Source: Puniceicoccales bacterium (GTDB lineage Bacteria; Verrucomicrobiota; Verrucomicrobiia; Opitutales; JAIRLM01). From it: a stretch of DNA of 8,840 nt. Of this stretch, positions 1 to 6,393 are shown piece after piece. The translations under genes were made by a program, and so were the position numbers. The notes under the pieces are model-generated. The model had not been told where the DNA came from and did not search any database. It was given only the letters and a program-made list of their open reading frames with translations. The stretch is taken from assembly GCA_031282565.1 (NCBI GenBank), contig JAITDL010000040.1, forward strand, positions 1 to 8,840, given 5' to 3'. Numbering within the stretch: the first letter of the stretch is position 1; the number at the start of each line of letters is the position of its first letter.

Positions 1-136
1 AATATGTCAGGAAGTCTTTAAACCTAACGTTGCCTTTGAGCACATTGTAGAGCCCGTTGAAAAACCCAGTCAGCTCCACCCGCATCGAAGCAACACGTGC
101 CATGGCAGCACCGAACCCGGGGACTACATCATTCAT
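1..136 (-). CDS. Unknown protein, N-terminal part only (runs off left edge)
   Basis: The frame is open from an ATG at 136 to the left edge, giving 45 residues (MNDVVPGFGAAM... to ...FKDFLTY). I do not recognise the protein. An in-frame TAG lies upstream (within the -35 region), so the start must be downstream of it; GTG at 145 is the alternative start. The chosen ATG lies 36 nt from a TTGACA box and just 7 nt after a -10-like AATAGT, and has no Shine-Dalgarno sequence. Residues 8-44 can be laid without gaps over residues 13-49 of the protein encoded at 815-2344. Identities include Phe8, Ala11, Met18, Val20, Gly24, Gly35, Val37 and Phe39, and many other positions exchange hydrophobic residues. 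This suggests a paralogue. The opposite strand is also open here, but it lacks a start and runs into the antisense of the DUF2062 gene. Confidence that it is coding is moderate; the function is unknown. Confidence 0.55.
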   Translation of the reverse strand, partial: MNDVVPGFGAAMARVASMRVELTGFFNGLYNVLKGNVRFKDFLTY

Positions 137-143
137 CGCAACC

Positions 144-172
144 ACTATTGGCAATGGCCCCGTCTATGTCAA
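144..172 (-). promoter_or_regulatory. Putative sigma70-type promoter for the left-edge gene
   Basis: On the - strand, TTGACA (172-167) is a perfect -35 box. After 17 bp comes AATAGT (149-144), which matches TATAAT at 4 of 6 positions. The predicted transcription start falls at about 137, one base before the ATG at 136, so the mRNA would be leaderless or nearly so. The layout matches the putative promoters at 2354-2382 and 6356-6384. TTGACA is followed by T, and an ATTCT-type pyrimidine-rich stretch precedes it. Confidence 0.5.
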
Positions 173-211
173 GCAGAATTTAGTGTGATATTCCTTATTT
201 TCGGACCTGAA

Positions 212-751
212 TCATTCATTTTTCGTGGAATCGCCGCTGAAAAATGTGGAATAGATTACCATAGAAATAATTGCGCATATAAATGCCGCCGCGATGCCGC
301 CGAGGGCTGTCTCAGCCGTCGTGCGCGCGAGTTTGCCGCCGAGATAATGTCCAGCCAAAGTGTTAACTGAAGCCGAGTTAACCGCGAAAAAATCAACCAG
401 CCAGCGGCCAATTTTGTGCAGCGCAGGCCAGAGAAATGGTATGGTCAGCGGCGTGCTAACAAACTGGAGAGCAAGTGGAATTATCAAGTTAGCCCTGAAC
501 AAAATAACGCCGAAAAGCGCCAAAAACGTATGGATCCCGAATAGGGGAGACAGGGTCACAACCCAGCCCACGAGAAATGCGGGGCGTACCTCGTCTATGT
601 GGGAGGACCAGAGAAATTTAGCCTTCATGGCCTCCTCCAGCAGCTTCCCAACAATCGGCATCTTCGCCAACTTGCGACGCTTGGGCATGTGGCGCAGCAT
701 CCACTTGAAAATGCGCCTGCCGCGGAGCTTCCTAGGTGTGTTCTCTCCCAC
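212..751 (-). CDS. DUF2062 family membrane protein
   Basis: This 179-residue protein has a very basic N-terminus (residues 6-30, rich in Arg and Lys) followed by a hydrophobic core that fits DUF2062. Residues 56-70 read RPAFLVGWVVTLSPL, then FGIHTF, then an Arg-x-Asn element at 86-88 and TPLTIP at 100-105, where the family usually has NPxT. Hydrophobic segments lie at about 57-86, 89-112 and 150-172, so I expect an inner-membrane protein with three or so passes. The biochemical role of DUF2062 proteins is not established; some are linked to lipopolysaccharide or glycosyltransfer genes, but nothing here supports that. The start is GTG at 751, chosen because a GAGG element sits 6 nt upstream. 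It lies 63 bp downstream of the 509-residue gene on the same strand and may be co-transcribed with it. The family call is good; the function is open. Confidence 0.8.
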   Translation of the reverse strand: MGENTPRKLRGRRIFKWMLRHMPKRRKLAKMPIVGKLLEEAMKAKFLWSSHIDEVRPAFLVGWVVTLSPLFGIHTFLALFGVILFRANLIIPLALQFVSTPLTIPFLWPALHKIGRWLVDFFAVNSASVNTLAGHYLGGKLARTTAETALGGIAAAFICAIISMVIYSTFFSGDSTKNE

Positions 752-765
752 GCAGTCCCTCTAAA

Positions 766-778
766 CCACGGCCCGTGG
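766..778 (-). repeat. Small hairpin between the 509-aa gene and the DUF2062 gene
   Basis: CCACG (766-770) pairs with CGTGG (774-778) around a 3-nt loop. On the - strand it is followed by TTTAGAGGG, which has only three T residues, so it is at best a weak terminator. It lies just upstream of the ribosome binding site of the DUF2062 gene and could instead modulate its translation. The stem is only five base pairs and may be chance. Confidence 0.25.
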
Positions 779-814
779 CAACACAAGCAATGTCTACAGT
801 TTATGGCATTTCAG

Positions 815-2344
815 CTAAACATCCAACGGGTCCAGGTCAATCCGCTTGCCGTTGACATCTAATAGTGTAAGTTTGTCCATGTCAACGACTTCCTTCAGCT
901 TCGCCAAGTCCGGCAAAAGCCTTTCCCTGTCATCATCGGAGACGCCAGAAATTGTAAGCGCTAGTGGCTTAGCGTCGGTCGGCCTGCATTCAAGGAAGCA
1001 AATAAGATCGCCAACTGGGTCATAGTCGACGCTTCTGTTGAGTGAAACTTGCAAATTGTTCAGCTTTTTAAGCTGGTTTAATTGTTGCACGTCCAAGGTT
1101 TTACCGACTATCTTTCCACCGCCGCTCTCAATGAGAGGTTTTCCATCCTGGCCCATGATTTGGAAGCCCGTACGCGACGTAATTATAACAGTTGTAGCAT
1201 GTTCGATCGCTCCGTCTATTTTGCCTTGCGCCACATGCAAGATGGTGTGCGAAAGCGGCAAGCCGCGATTTGAATTTCGCACGGCGGAATCAAGTAGCTC
1301 GAGCTGATCAGGAACACTTTCGTCTACGGAAAGCTCTGAACAGAAACGGCGCGCAGCAGAAAATTTATCGCTGTTAGCACCGTATTTGCCTGCTACATAT
1401 TCAACAAAACTTAAAAAAGGACCTGCCGCGTCAACTTCGCCTGCAACCGTTCCATTTGCGCCAATTTTGCGCTCAAAAAGAAAGTTGCTACTTATCCCGG
1501 GGACATTACCCGTGAGAGCTTCCACTATGCGGGAAGTTGGATAGCTAGCAAGAACCTCGCATGCAACTTCTGGATGCTCAATGAATAGACGCTTAATTTC
1601 TTCAGGATCGTTGCTCAACAGCAACTTCACGGCGGCGCTATTACGCACTGCTTTTTCAACGTCAGCTGTCAACGCTCCGCCTTGCGTTGTTAGTTTGGTT
1701 GCCGCTAAATCTGAAAATCTGCCGCGCAACTCCTCATTCTTCTTCTCTGAAAACAATAGAGCGCCAACACTTGCGCCAACTAAGGTAAATATCGCGCTAA
1801 AATCACACAGAAGAAAAGCTTCCACAACGGGCACCTCCACCGCTTTGGGATAGCAATCGGCGCCTACAACATAAATTGTTACGCGCGCATCCAGAAGTGG
1901 TTTGACAATCTCGCCTAGCCCGGCCTCCGGAAATTTATCCATGCATGCCCGTATGACAGTTGCAAGACTATTTGCCAGGTCGTCATTTCGCTCTCGTCCA
2001 GCTTCTGTTTTCGCATCTGCGCCGAGCTGATTTACTTGTTTCTGGATTTCTAGAACATCACCATCAACCGCACTCGCAGCGTCGGCCATAAACTTGAATG
2101 GCCACATGAGACGCTGCTTCATATCTTCTTCTGTCGTGCCCTTTTTCACAATGGTTTCTATTTCATCTCGATGGGAATAGAAAAACTTTTTAACTCTATT
2201 AACAACGGTTGCGAAATGCACTTCGCCCGCCACAAAATGGCGAACCGCACTCCAGACCCCATTTACTTTCACGCACATATCCAGCGCGCCAGAGACGGCG
2301 GAACTGAAATCCCGCGGGGAATTCTGAACAGTTTTATCAATCAC
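815..2344 (-). CDS. Unknown 509-aa protein with one predicted membrane segment
   Basis: I do not recognise a family. The N-terminal ~165 residues are mixed and largely helical in character. A single strongly hydrophobic stretch at about residues 171-198 (VPVVEAFLLCDF... to ...VGALLF) is followed at once by charged residues (SEKKNEELRGR), so a one-pass membrane protein is likely. The region from 225 to 285 looks helical and carries DP/HP-centred motifs (SNDPEEIKRLF, EHPEVACEVL). Residues 385-450 include a Gly-rich patch (ESGGGKIVGK), and the C-terminus is acidic. The start is GTG at 2344. An in-frame TAA lies 12 nt upstream, a perfect TTGACA / TAAAAT promoter ends only 9 nt upstream, and the similarity to the left-edge protein begins at residue 13, before the next Met (residue 23, ATG at 2278). 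There is no Shine-Dalgarno sequence. Coding status is firm; the function is unknown. Confidence 0.8.
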   Translation of the reverse strand: MIDKTVQNSPRDFSSAVSGALDMCVKVNGVWSAVRHFVAGEVHFATVVNRVKKFFYSHRDEIETIVKKGTTEEDMKQRLMWPFKFMADAASAVDGDVLEIQKQVNQLGADAKTEAGRERNDDLANSLATVIRACMDKFPEAGLGEIVKPLLDARVTIYVVGADCYPKAVEVPVVEAFLLCDFSAIFTLVGASVGALLFSEKKNEELRGRFSDLAATKLTTQGGALTADVEKAVRNSAAVKLLLSNDPEEIKRLFIEHPEVACEVLASYPTSRIVEALTGNVPGISSNFLFERKIGANGTVAGEVDAAGPFLSFVEYVAGKYGANSDKFSAARRFCSELSVDESVPDQLELLDSAVRNSNRGLPLSHTILHVAQGKIDGAIEHATTVIITSRTGFQIMGQDGKPLIESGGGKIVGKTLDVQQLNQLKKLNNLQVSLNRSVDYDPVGDLICFLECRPTDAKPLALTISGVSDDDRERLLPDLAKLKEVVDMDKLTLLDVNGKRIDLDPLDV

Positions 2345-2353
2345 AACGGATTT

Positions 2354-2382
2354 ATTTTAGTCGTCTAATGCGGCGATGTCAA
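2354..2382 (-). promoter_or_regulatory. Strong sigma70-type promoter, leaderless arrangement
   Basis: On the - strand, TTGACA (2382-2377, perfect) is followed by exactly 17 bp and then TAAAAT (2359-2354, 5 of 6 matches to TATAAT). The expected transcription start is near 2347, leaving about 3 nt before the GTG at 2344, too short for a ribosome binding site. This is the clearest promoter in the window. It lies in the 105-bp divergent gap shared with the sufS-like gene. Confidence 0.7.
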
Positions 2383-2449
2383 GAAAATGCGCGCGGTCGG
2401 CGAGACTTTTCACTTGCGCACGGATCCACTTGATTCTCTGCTGCTGCCA

Positions 2450-3664
2450 ATGGCAGCCTACGACCCACACGCCGTCGCCCTTCATTTTCCGATACTTAGG
2501 TTCCATCGCGACCTTCTATACTTGGACAGTGCGGCGACGACACTGCGCCTTGGAAGTGCCCTTGAAAAAATGCGCAAATTCTACGGAGAGAGCGCAAACG
2601 TCCACAGAGGCGTCCACCAACTTTCCGCGGCGGCGACGGAGGCCTACGAGGGCGCCAGAGTTACCCTAGGAAAGTACATCAAAGCATCGTCCCCGGAAGA
2701 AGTTATCTTTGTCAGAGGAGCAACTGAGGCCATCAATCTGGCCGCATATGGTTGGAGCAGAGCATTTTTGCGCCGCGGAGACCGCATCATGGTGACCGTC
2801 ATGGAGCACCATTCGAATTTTCTCCCCTGGAAACGTGCGGCGGAAGAATTTGGCGCCGCGTTCGACGTCTGCGGAATCTTGGAAAACGGTGAACTGGACA
2901 TGGATGACTTCCGGCGGAAGCTTGGCGATCGCACGCGGATGGTGGCCGTGGCGCACGTGTCAAATACCTTGGGCACAGTCAATCCCGTCGGTGAAATATG
3001 CAAATTGGCCCACGACGCCGGCGCAGTCGTCCTCGTCGACGGGGCAAAGCAGTCCGACGTGGGCCCCATGGACGTGGAAAGTTTGGGCTGCGATTTCTAC
3101 GCATTTTCTGGACATAAAATGTTCGCCGGCACAGGCATAGGCGTACTTTGGGGCAAAAGACATCTCCTTGAGGCGATGGCGCCATTTCAGCTGGGCGGAG
3201 GCATGGTTGAGCGCGTGGGAGAGAACGACTTCACCTGCTGCCGACCGCCGCTAAAATTCGAAGCCGGAACGCCGAACATTTCCGCCGCCATGGGCCTCGG
3301 GAGCGCCGTGGAATTCTTGATGGATTTCCCTTGGGCCGAACAATTTAAGTATTTTTTAAAAATAAGGGACTACTTCGAAAACGCCATCGGTGATTTTCCA
3401 GGTTTTAGAATTCTTGGAAAACCTCGCCACAAAATTGGAGTTTTCTCCCTCGTTAGCAACGAATTCCACCCCCACGACCTGGCAACGGCACTGGCCATGG
3501 GCAACGTCTGCGTGCGAGCTGGAACCCACTGCGCGCAACCACTTTGCAGGGCTTTGTCGGTGCCGGCATCCCTGCGCGTCTCGTTTTCCATATACAACTC
3601 CATGGAGGACGCGGAGAGGTTCATTGAAGAGTTGCGCAGAGTCGTCAAATTCCTGCGACGCTGA
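2450..3664 (+). CDS. sufS: SufS-type cysteine desulfurase (class V aminotransferase)
   Basis: This is a PLP enzyme that takes sulfur from cysteine, leaving alanine and an enzyme persulfide, for Fe-S cluster assembly in the cytosol. From ATG 2450 it is 404 residues, about the usual SufS length. It starts with HFPIL and YLDSAAT and continues with NVHRGVHQLS (50-59), MEHHSNFLPW (118-127), HVSNTLGTVNPV (169-180), the PLP lysine in FSGHK (Lys223), FEAGTPNI (270-277) and the persulfide cysteine in RAGTHCAQP (Cys361). An in-frame ATG at 2387 would add 21 residues outside the family alignment. Neither start has a clear Shine-Dalgarno sequence. Oddities: the usual DGAQ motif reads DGAK (Lys200), and HK(L/M)xGPTG reads HKMFAGTG. 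No sufBCD, sufE or sufU is present, so it is unclear whether it serves Suf or another sulfur acceptor (CsdA-like). It converges with leuS, with 3 bp between the stops. Confidence 0.92.
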   Translation: MAAYDPHAVALHFPILRFHRDLLYLDSAATTLRLGSALEKMRKFYGESANVHRGVHQLSAAATEAYEGARVTLGKYIKASSPEEVIFVRGATEAINLAAYGWSRAFLRRGDRIMVTVMEHHSNFLPWKRAAEEFGAAFDVCGILENGELDMDDFRRKLGDRTRMVAVAHVSNTLGTVNPVGEICKLAHDAGAVVLVDGAKQSDVGPMDVESLGCDFYAFSGHKMFAGTGIGVLWGKRHLLEAMAPFQLGGGMVERVGENDFTCCRPPLKFEAGTPNISAAMGLGSAVEFLMDFPWAEQFKYFLKIRDYFENAIGDFPGFRILGKPRHKIGVFSLVSNEFHPHDLATALAMGNVCVRAGTHCAQPLCRALSVPASLRVSFSIYNSMEDAERFIEELRRVVKFLRR

Positions 3665-3667
3665 TGT

Positions 3668-6229
3668 TTATCCAACTACAAAGTTAACCAGCCGATTCTC
3701 GACGTAGATTTCTCTAAGCACCTTCTTTCCAGCCAGATATCCACTGATCGCTCCGCTCCTACGGGCGGCGGCCAGCAGATCTTCCTTTTCAATCCCAGCC
3801 GGCACGCGCAATTCGCCGCGCAATTTGCCGTTCACCTGCAACACTATGGAGATCAAATTTTCCGCCAATTTTTCGCCGTCGCAATCGGGAAATTTGCAAT
3901 GGGCAATTGATCCTTTGCAACCAATTCTCTCCCAAAGCTCTTCCGCGATGTGGGGCGCAAACGGCGCCAGCAGCTGCAGAAATATGCGGCCTGTCCCGGT
4001 CGAAATTGCACTAAGTCCCTGGAGATGATTGAGAAAGATCATCAGCTGCGCCATGGCCGTGTTGAAGTGCAGGGCCTCGATGTCATCGCGCACTTTCTTG
4101 ATGGTGCCGTGTAACATGCGCTCCGTTTCGTCGCCGTCCGCTGCGGAGTTGGAGAAAATTTTTGAGATTTTTCCATCCTCGCCTACAAAGAGTTGCCAAA
4201 CACGTCGCAGGAAACGGCTTATGCCAACTATGCCGCGGCTATCCCAGGGCTTTACGGCGCCCAGCGGTCCGAGAAACATCTCGTAGATGCGGAGCGCGTC
4301 GGCTCCGTATTCGGCGATAACGCTGTCTGGATTAACCACATTGCCGCGACTCTTCGACATTTTATTGCCATCTTCACCGAGTATGATCCCCTGGTGGAAG
4401 AGTTTAGGGTATGGTTCCTCCGTCCTAACTGCGCCAATGTCATGGAGAAATTGGTGCCAGAAGCGGGCATAGAGCAAATGCAGCACAGCATGTTCTGCAC
4501 CACCGATGTAGAAATCTGGACAACCCCAATAGGCTTCGGCCCCAGGATCTACAACGGCGCAGGAGCAATTCGGAGATAGATAGCGCAGGTGATACCAACA
4601 CGATCCGGCCCACTGCGGCATGGTGTTAGTTTCCCGACGAGCCCTAATCCATTCGCCTCCGCATGTTTCAGTTGCAGGACGGATTTGCCCCGTTTTACAA
4701 TTAATTTCCACGTGTACCCAGTCAACCGCCCTGGAGAGAGGACTTTCGCCGTCGTCCGATGGCCTATAGTCTTCAACGGCCGGCAGCGTCAGCGGCAACT
4801 GGTTTGACGGCAACGGAACGGCATAGACTTTTTTTCCATTTTCTTCGTAGTAAACCGGATCTTTTGGAAAAAACTCCCCAAACGGAGACTTGGCCGTCGG
4901 CGACAGCTTCCCATATCCATCCTCATCAACCCAAACAATGGGAATGGGTTCGCCCCAGTAGCGCTGGCGGGAAAACAGCCAGTCGCGCAACTTATATTTC
5001 GTGGCGCTGCGGCCGCATTTTTTCTCCTCCAGGCGCTTCAGCATAACCTTCTTGGCTTCTTCCGAATGCAGCCCATCCAGGCCCTCGCCGCTGTTGCAGA
5101 GTGTTCCCAATTCGCAAAATGGTAAACTCCTCCCATCCGGATTGATAACCGTCCTTATGGGCAGGTTAAACTTTTGGGCAAACTCATGGTCGCGGTCGTC
5201 GTGGGCTGGAACGGCCATGATTGCTCCGGTGCCGTATGATGGCAACACGTAGTCGGCGATCCAGATGGGCAATTTTTCACCGGACAGCGGGTGCACGGCA
5301 AATGCGCCGGTAAATACTCCTGTCTTGTTCTTGGAGAGGTCCGTGCGCTCCAGGTCGCCCTTCCTGGCCGTCTCCGCGATGTACTTAGCTACGGCATCGG
5401 CGCATTCATCTGTTGCTATGCGCACAACGGCAGCATGTTCCGGAGCCAAAACCAGGTATGTTGCTCCCATGAAAGTGTCCACGCGGGTTGTGTACACGGA
5501 AATTATGCTATCGCAGTTTTCCACGCGCAAATCGATCTCAACTCCCTCTGAGCGACCTATCCAGGCGATTTGCTGCCGCTTCGTGGAATCGGGCCAGTCC
5601 AAGCCGTCGAGGCCGTTTAGCAGCCGGTCCCCGTAGGCTGTTATGCGCAAGACCCACTGGCGGAGATTTTTACGCTCAACGGGGTGGTTGCCCCGCTCCG
5701 ACCTTCCATTGATAACTTCTTCGTTGGCCAGCACGGCTTTAAGTTCTGGACACCACCACACCGGCCGGTCGTCGACGAAGGCGAGCCCACGTTTGAAAAG
5801 TTGGAGGAAAATCCACTGCGTCCAACGGTAATACTTTTCGTCAGTTGTGTTTATCTCGCGAGTCCAGTCCAAGGCAAAGCCCATGCGCTTGATCTGTTCC
5901 TTGAAACGAACCACGTTGCGTTCGGTGTTCTCACTTGGACTTACGCCCGTTTGGAGTGCATGCTGTTCCGCTGGAAGGCCAAAGGCATCCCACCCCATGG
6001 GGTGCAGAACGTTATAGCCGCAGGCCCAGTGGTAGCGGGCCAGGATGTCAGATGCCGTATATCCTTCAGGGTGACCAATATGCAGACCGGCCCCCGATGG
6101 ATATGGAAACATGTCAAGCACGTAGTATTTCGGTTTCGGATCCCCGTTGGCGGCGGTGAAAGTTCCATCTTTCTCCCAGCGGTGTTGCCACTTACGCTCG
6201 ATTTCATCGAACTGATATGTCCCATCCAT
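3668..6229 (-). CDS. leuS: Leucyl-tRNA synthetase
   Basis: This class I aminoacyl-tRNA synthetase charges tRNA-Leu with leucine in the cytosol. From ATG 6229 it is 853 residues, normal for bacterial LeuRS. In order it shows the opening YQFDEIERKWQHRWE, FPYPSGAGLHIGHPEGY (HIGH at 50-53), HPMGWDAFGLPAE, the CP1 editing domain (TTRVDT at 247-252; VPAHDDRDHEFA at about 340-351, with the Asp that positions the misacylated amino group), RDWLFSRQRYWGEPIPI, RETNTMPQWAGSCWY, GGAEHAVLHLLYARFW and KMSKS at 623-627. It ends with the anticodon-binding helices and a C-terminal domain (VLQVNGKLRGELRVP). GTG at 6262 would add 11 residues of no family likeness, whereas ATG 6229 has GAAGG 7 nt upstream. The editing motif has Val where TTRPDT is usual. 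The gene stands alone, divergent from the 337-residue gene. Confidence 0.97.
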   Translation of the reverse strand: MDGTYQFDEIERKWQHRWEKDGTFTAANGDPKPKYYVLDMFPYPSGAGLHIGHPEGYTASDILARYHWACGYNVLHPMGWDAFGLPAEQHALQTGVSPSENTERNVVRFKEQIKRMGFALDWTREINTTDEKYYRWTQWIFLQLFKRGLAFVDDRPVWWCPELKAVLANEEVINGRSERGNHPVERKNLRQWVLRITAYGDRLLNGLDGLDWPDSTKRQQIAWIGRSEGVEIDLRVENCDSIISVYTTRVDTFMGATYLVLAPEHAAVVRIATDECADAVAKYIAETARKGDLERTDLSKNKTGVFTGAFAVHPLSGEKLPIWIADYVLPSYGTGAIMAVPAHDDRDHEFAQKFNLPIRTVINPDGRSLPFCELGTLCNSGEGLDGLHSEEAKKVMLKRLEEKKCGRSATKYKLRDWLFSRQRYWGEPIPIVWVDEDGYGKLSPTAKSPFGEFFPKDPVYYEENGKKVYAVPLPSNQLPLTLPAVEDYRPSDDGESPLSRAVDWVHVEINCKTGQIRPATETCGGEWIRARRETNTMPQWAGSCWYHLRYLSPNCSCAVVDPGAEAYWGCPDFYIGGAEHAVLHLLYARFWHQFLHDIGAVRTEEPYPKLFHQGIILGEDGNKMSKSRGNVVNPDSVIAEYGADALRIYEMFLGPLGAVKPWDSRGIVGISRFLRRVWQLFVGEDGKISKIFSNSAADGDETERMLHGTIKKVRDDIEALHFNTAMAQLMIFLNHLQGLSAISTGTGRIFLQLLAPFAPHIAEELWERIGCKGSIAHCKFPDCDGEKLAENLISIVLQVNGKLRGELRVPAGIEKEDLLAAARRSGAISGYLAGKKVLREIYVENRLVNFVVG

Positions 6230-6271
6230 TTGTCGGCCTTCGGCGACACCGTGGCCGCCCACTCCAAATTT

Positions 6272-6313
6272 GCAACGGCAAAATCAAAATTCATCGGCTC
6301 CAGCTGCCGTTGC
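6272..6313 (-). repeat. 9-bp inverted repeat in the leuS upstream region
   Basis: GCAACGGCA (6272-6280) and TGCCGTTGC (6305-6313) are exact reverse complements separated by 24 bp. If leuS transcription starts upstream of 6313, this would form a 9-bp hairpin in its leader, about 43 nt from the ATG. No T-box features were seen (no long leader, no terminator stem with a T run). It could also be a protein-binding site or chance. Confidence 0.35.
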
Positions 6314-6319
6314 TATGGG

Positions 6320-6333
6320 AATTTCGCGAAATT
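6320..6333. promoter_or_regulatory. Perfect 14-bp palindrome in the divergent gap (possible operator)
   Basis: AATTTCGCGAAATT reads identically on both strands. It lies between leuS and the divergent 337-residue gene, 22 bp upstream of the latter's TTGACA box. Both position and symmetry suit a dimeric regulator. I know of no regulator assigned to this sequence and see no second copy in the window. Confidence 0.35.
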
Positions 6334-6355
6334 TCAACTGTTCACTCATTTCTAC

Positions 6356-6384
6356 TTGACATACGGTCAGCGCTCACATTGATT
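6356..6384 (+). promoter_or_regulatory. Putative promoter of the 337-aa gene, leaderless arrangement
   Basis: A perfect TTGACA (6356-6361) is followed by 17 bp and TTGATT (6379-6384), a poor -10 (3 of 6). Support comes mostly from symmetry with the promoter at 2354-2382. TTGACA lies 38 nt before the start codon in both, and the start regions share CGTT-rTG-ATTG-rTAA (13 of 15 bases). The expected transcription start is near 6391, about 3 nt before ATG 6394. Confidence 0.5.
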
Positions 6385-6393
6385 GATGTCGTT

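Noticed and set aside
2..370. Open frame on the + strand from the left edge to a TGA at 368-370
   Set aside because: It has no visible start, its last ~160 bp are antisense to the well-supported DUF2062 gene, and the opposite strand here has a promoter, a start and similarity to the 509-residue protein.
850..903. TTGACAT occurrences near the 3' end of the 509-residue gene, on both strands
   Set aside because: Both lie inside coding sequence (DVNGK and VVDMDK codons) and lead to no gene start; the hexamer spacing is coincidental.
2387..2449. ATG 2387 as the sufS start
   Set aside because: The 21 extra residues precede the normal SufS beginning. The ATG at 2450 gives the family length, although neither start has a good ribosome binding site, so this remains open.
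6230..6262. GTG 6262 as the leuS start
   Set aside because: The added 11 residues (MGGHGVAEGRQ) fall outside the normal LeuRS N-terminus, while ATG 6229 has GAAGG 7 nt upstream.
5684..6382. 232-residue open frame on the + strand
   Set aside because: It is antisense to the leuS N-terminal half and has no recognisable domain; it is a shadow of leuS.
6217..6393. Upstream extension of the 337-residue gene to ATG 6217
   Set aside because: It would overlap the leuS start and cross the divergent promoter region. ATG 6394 fits the promoter spacing shared with the 509-residue gene.
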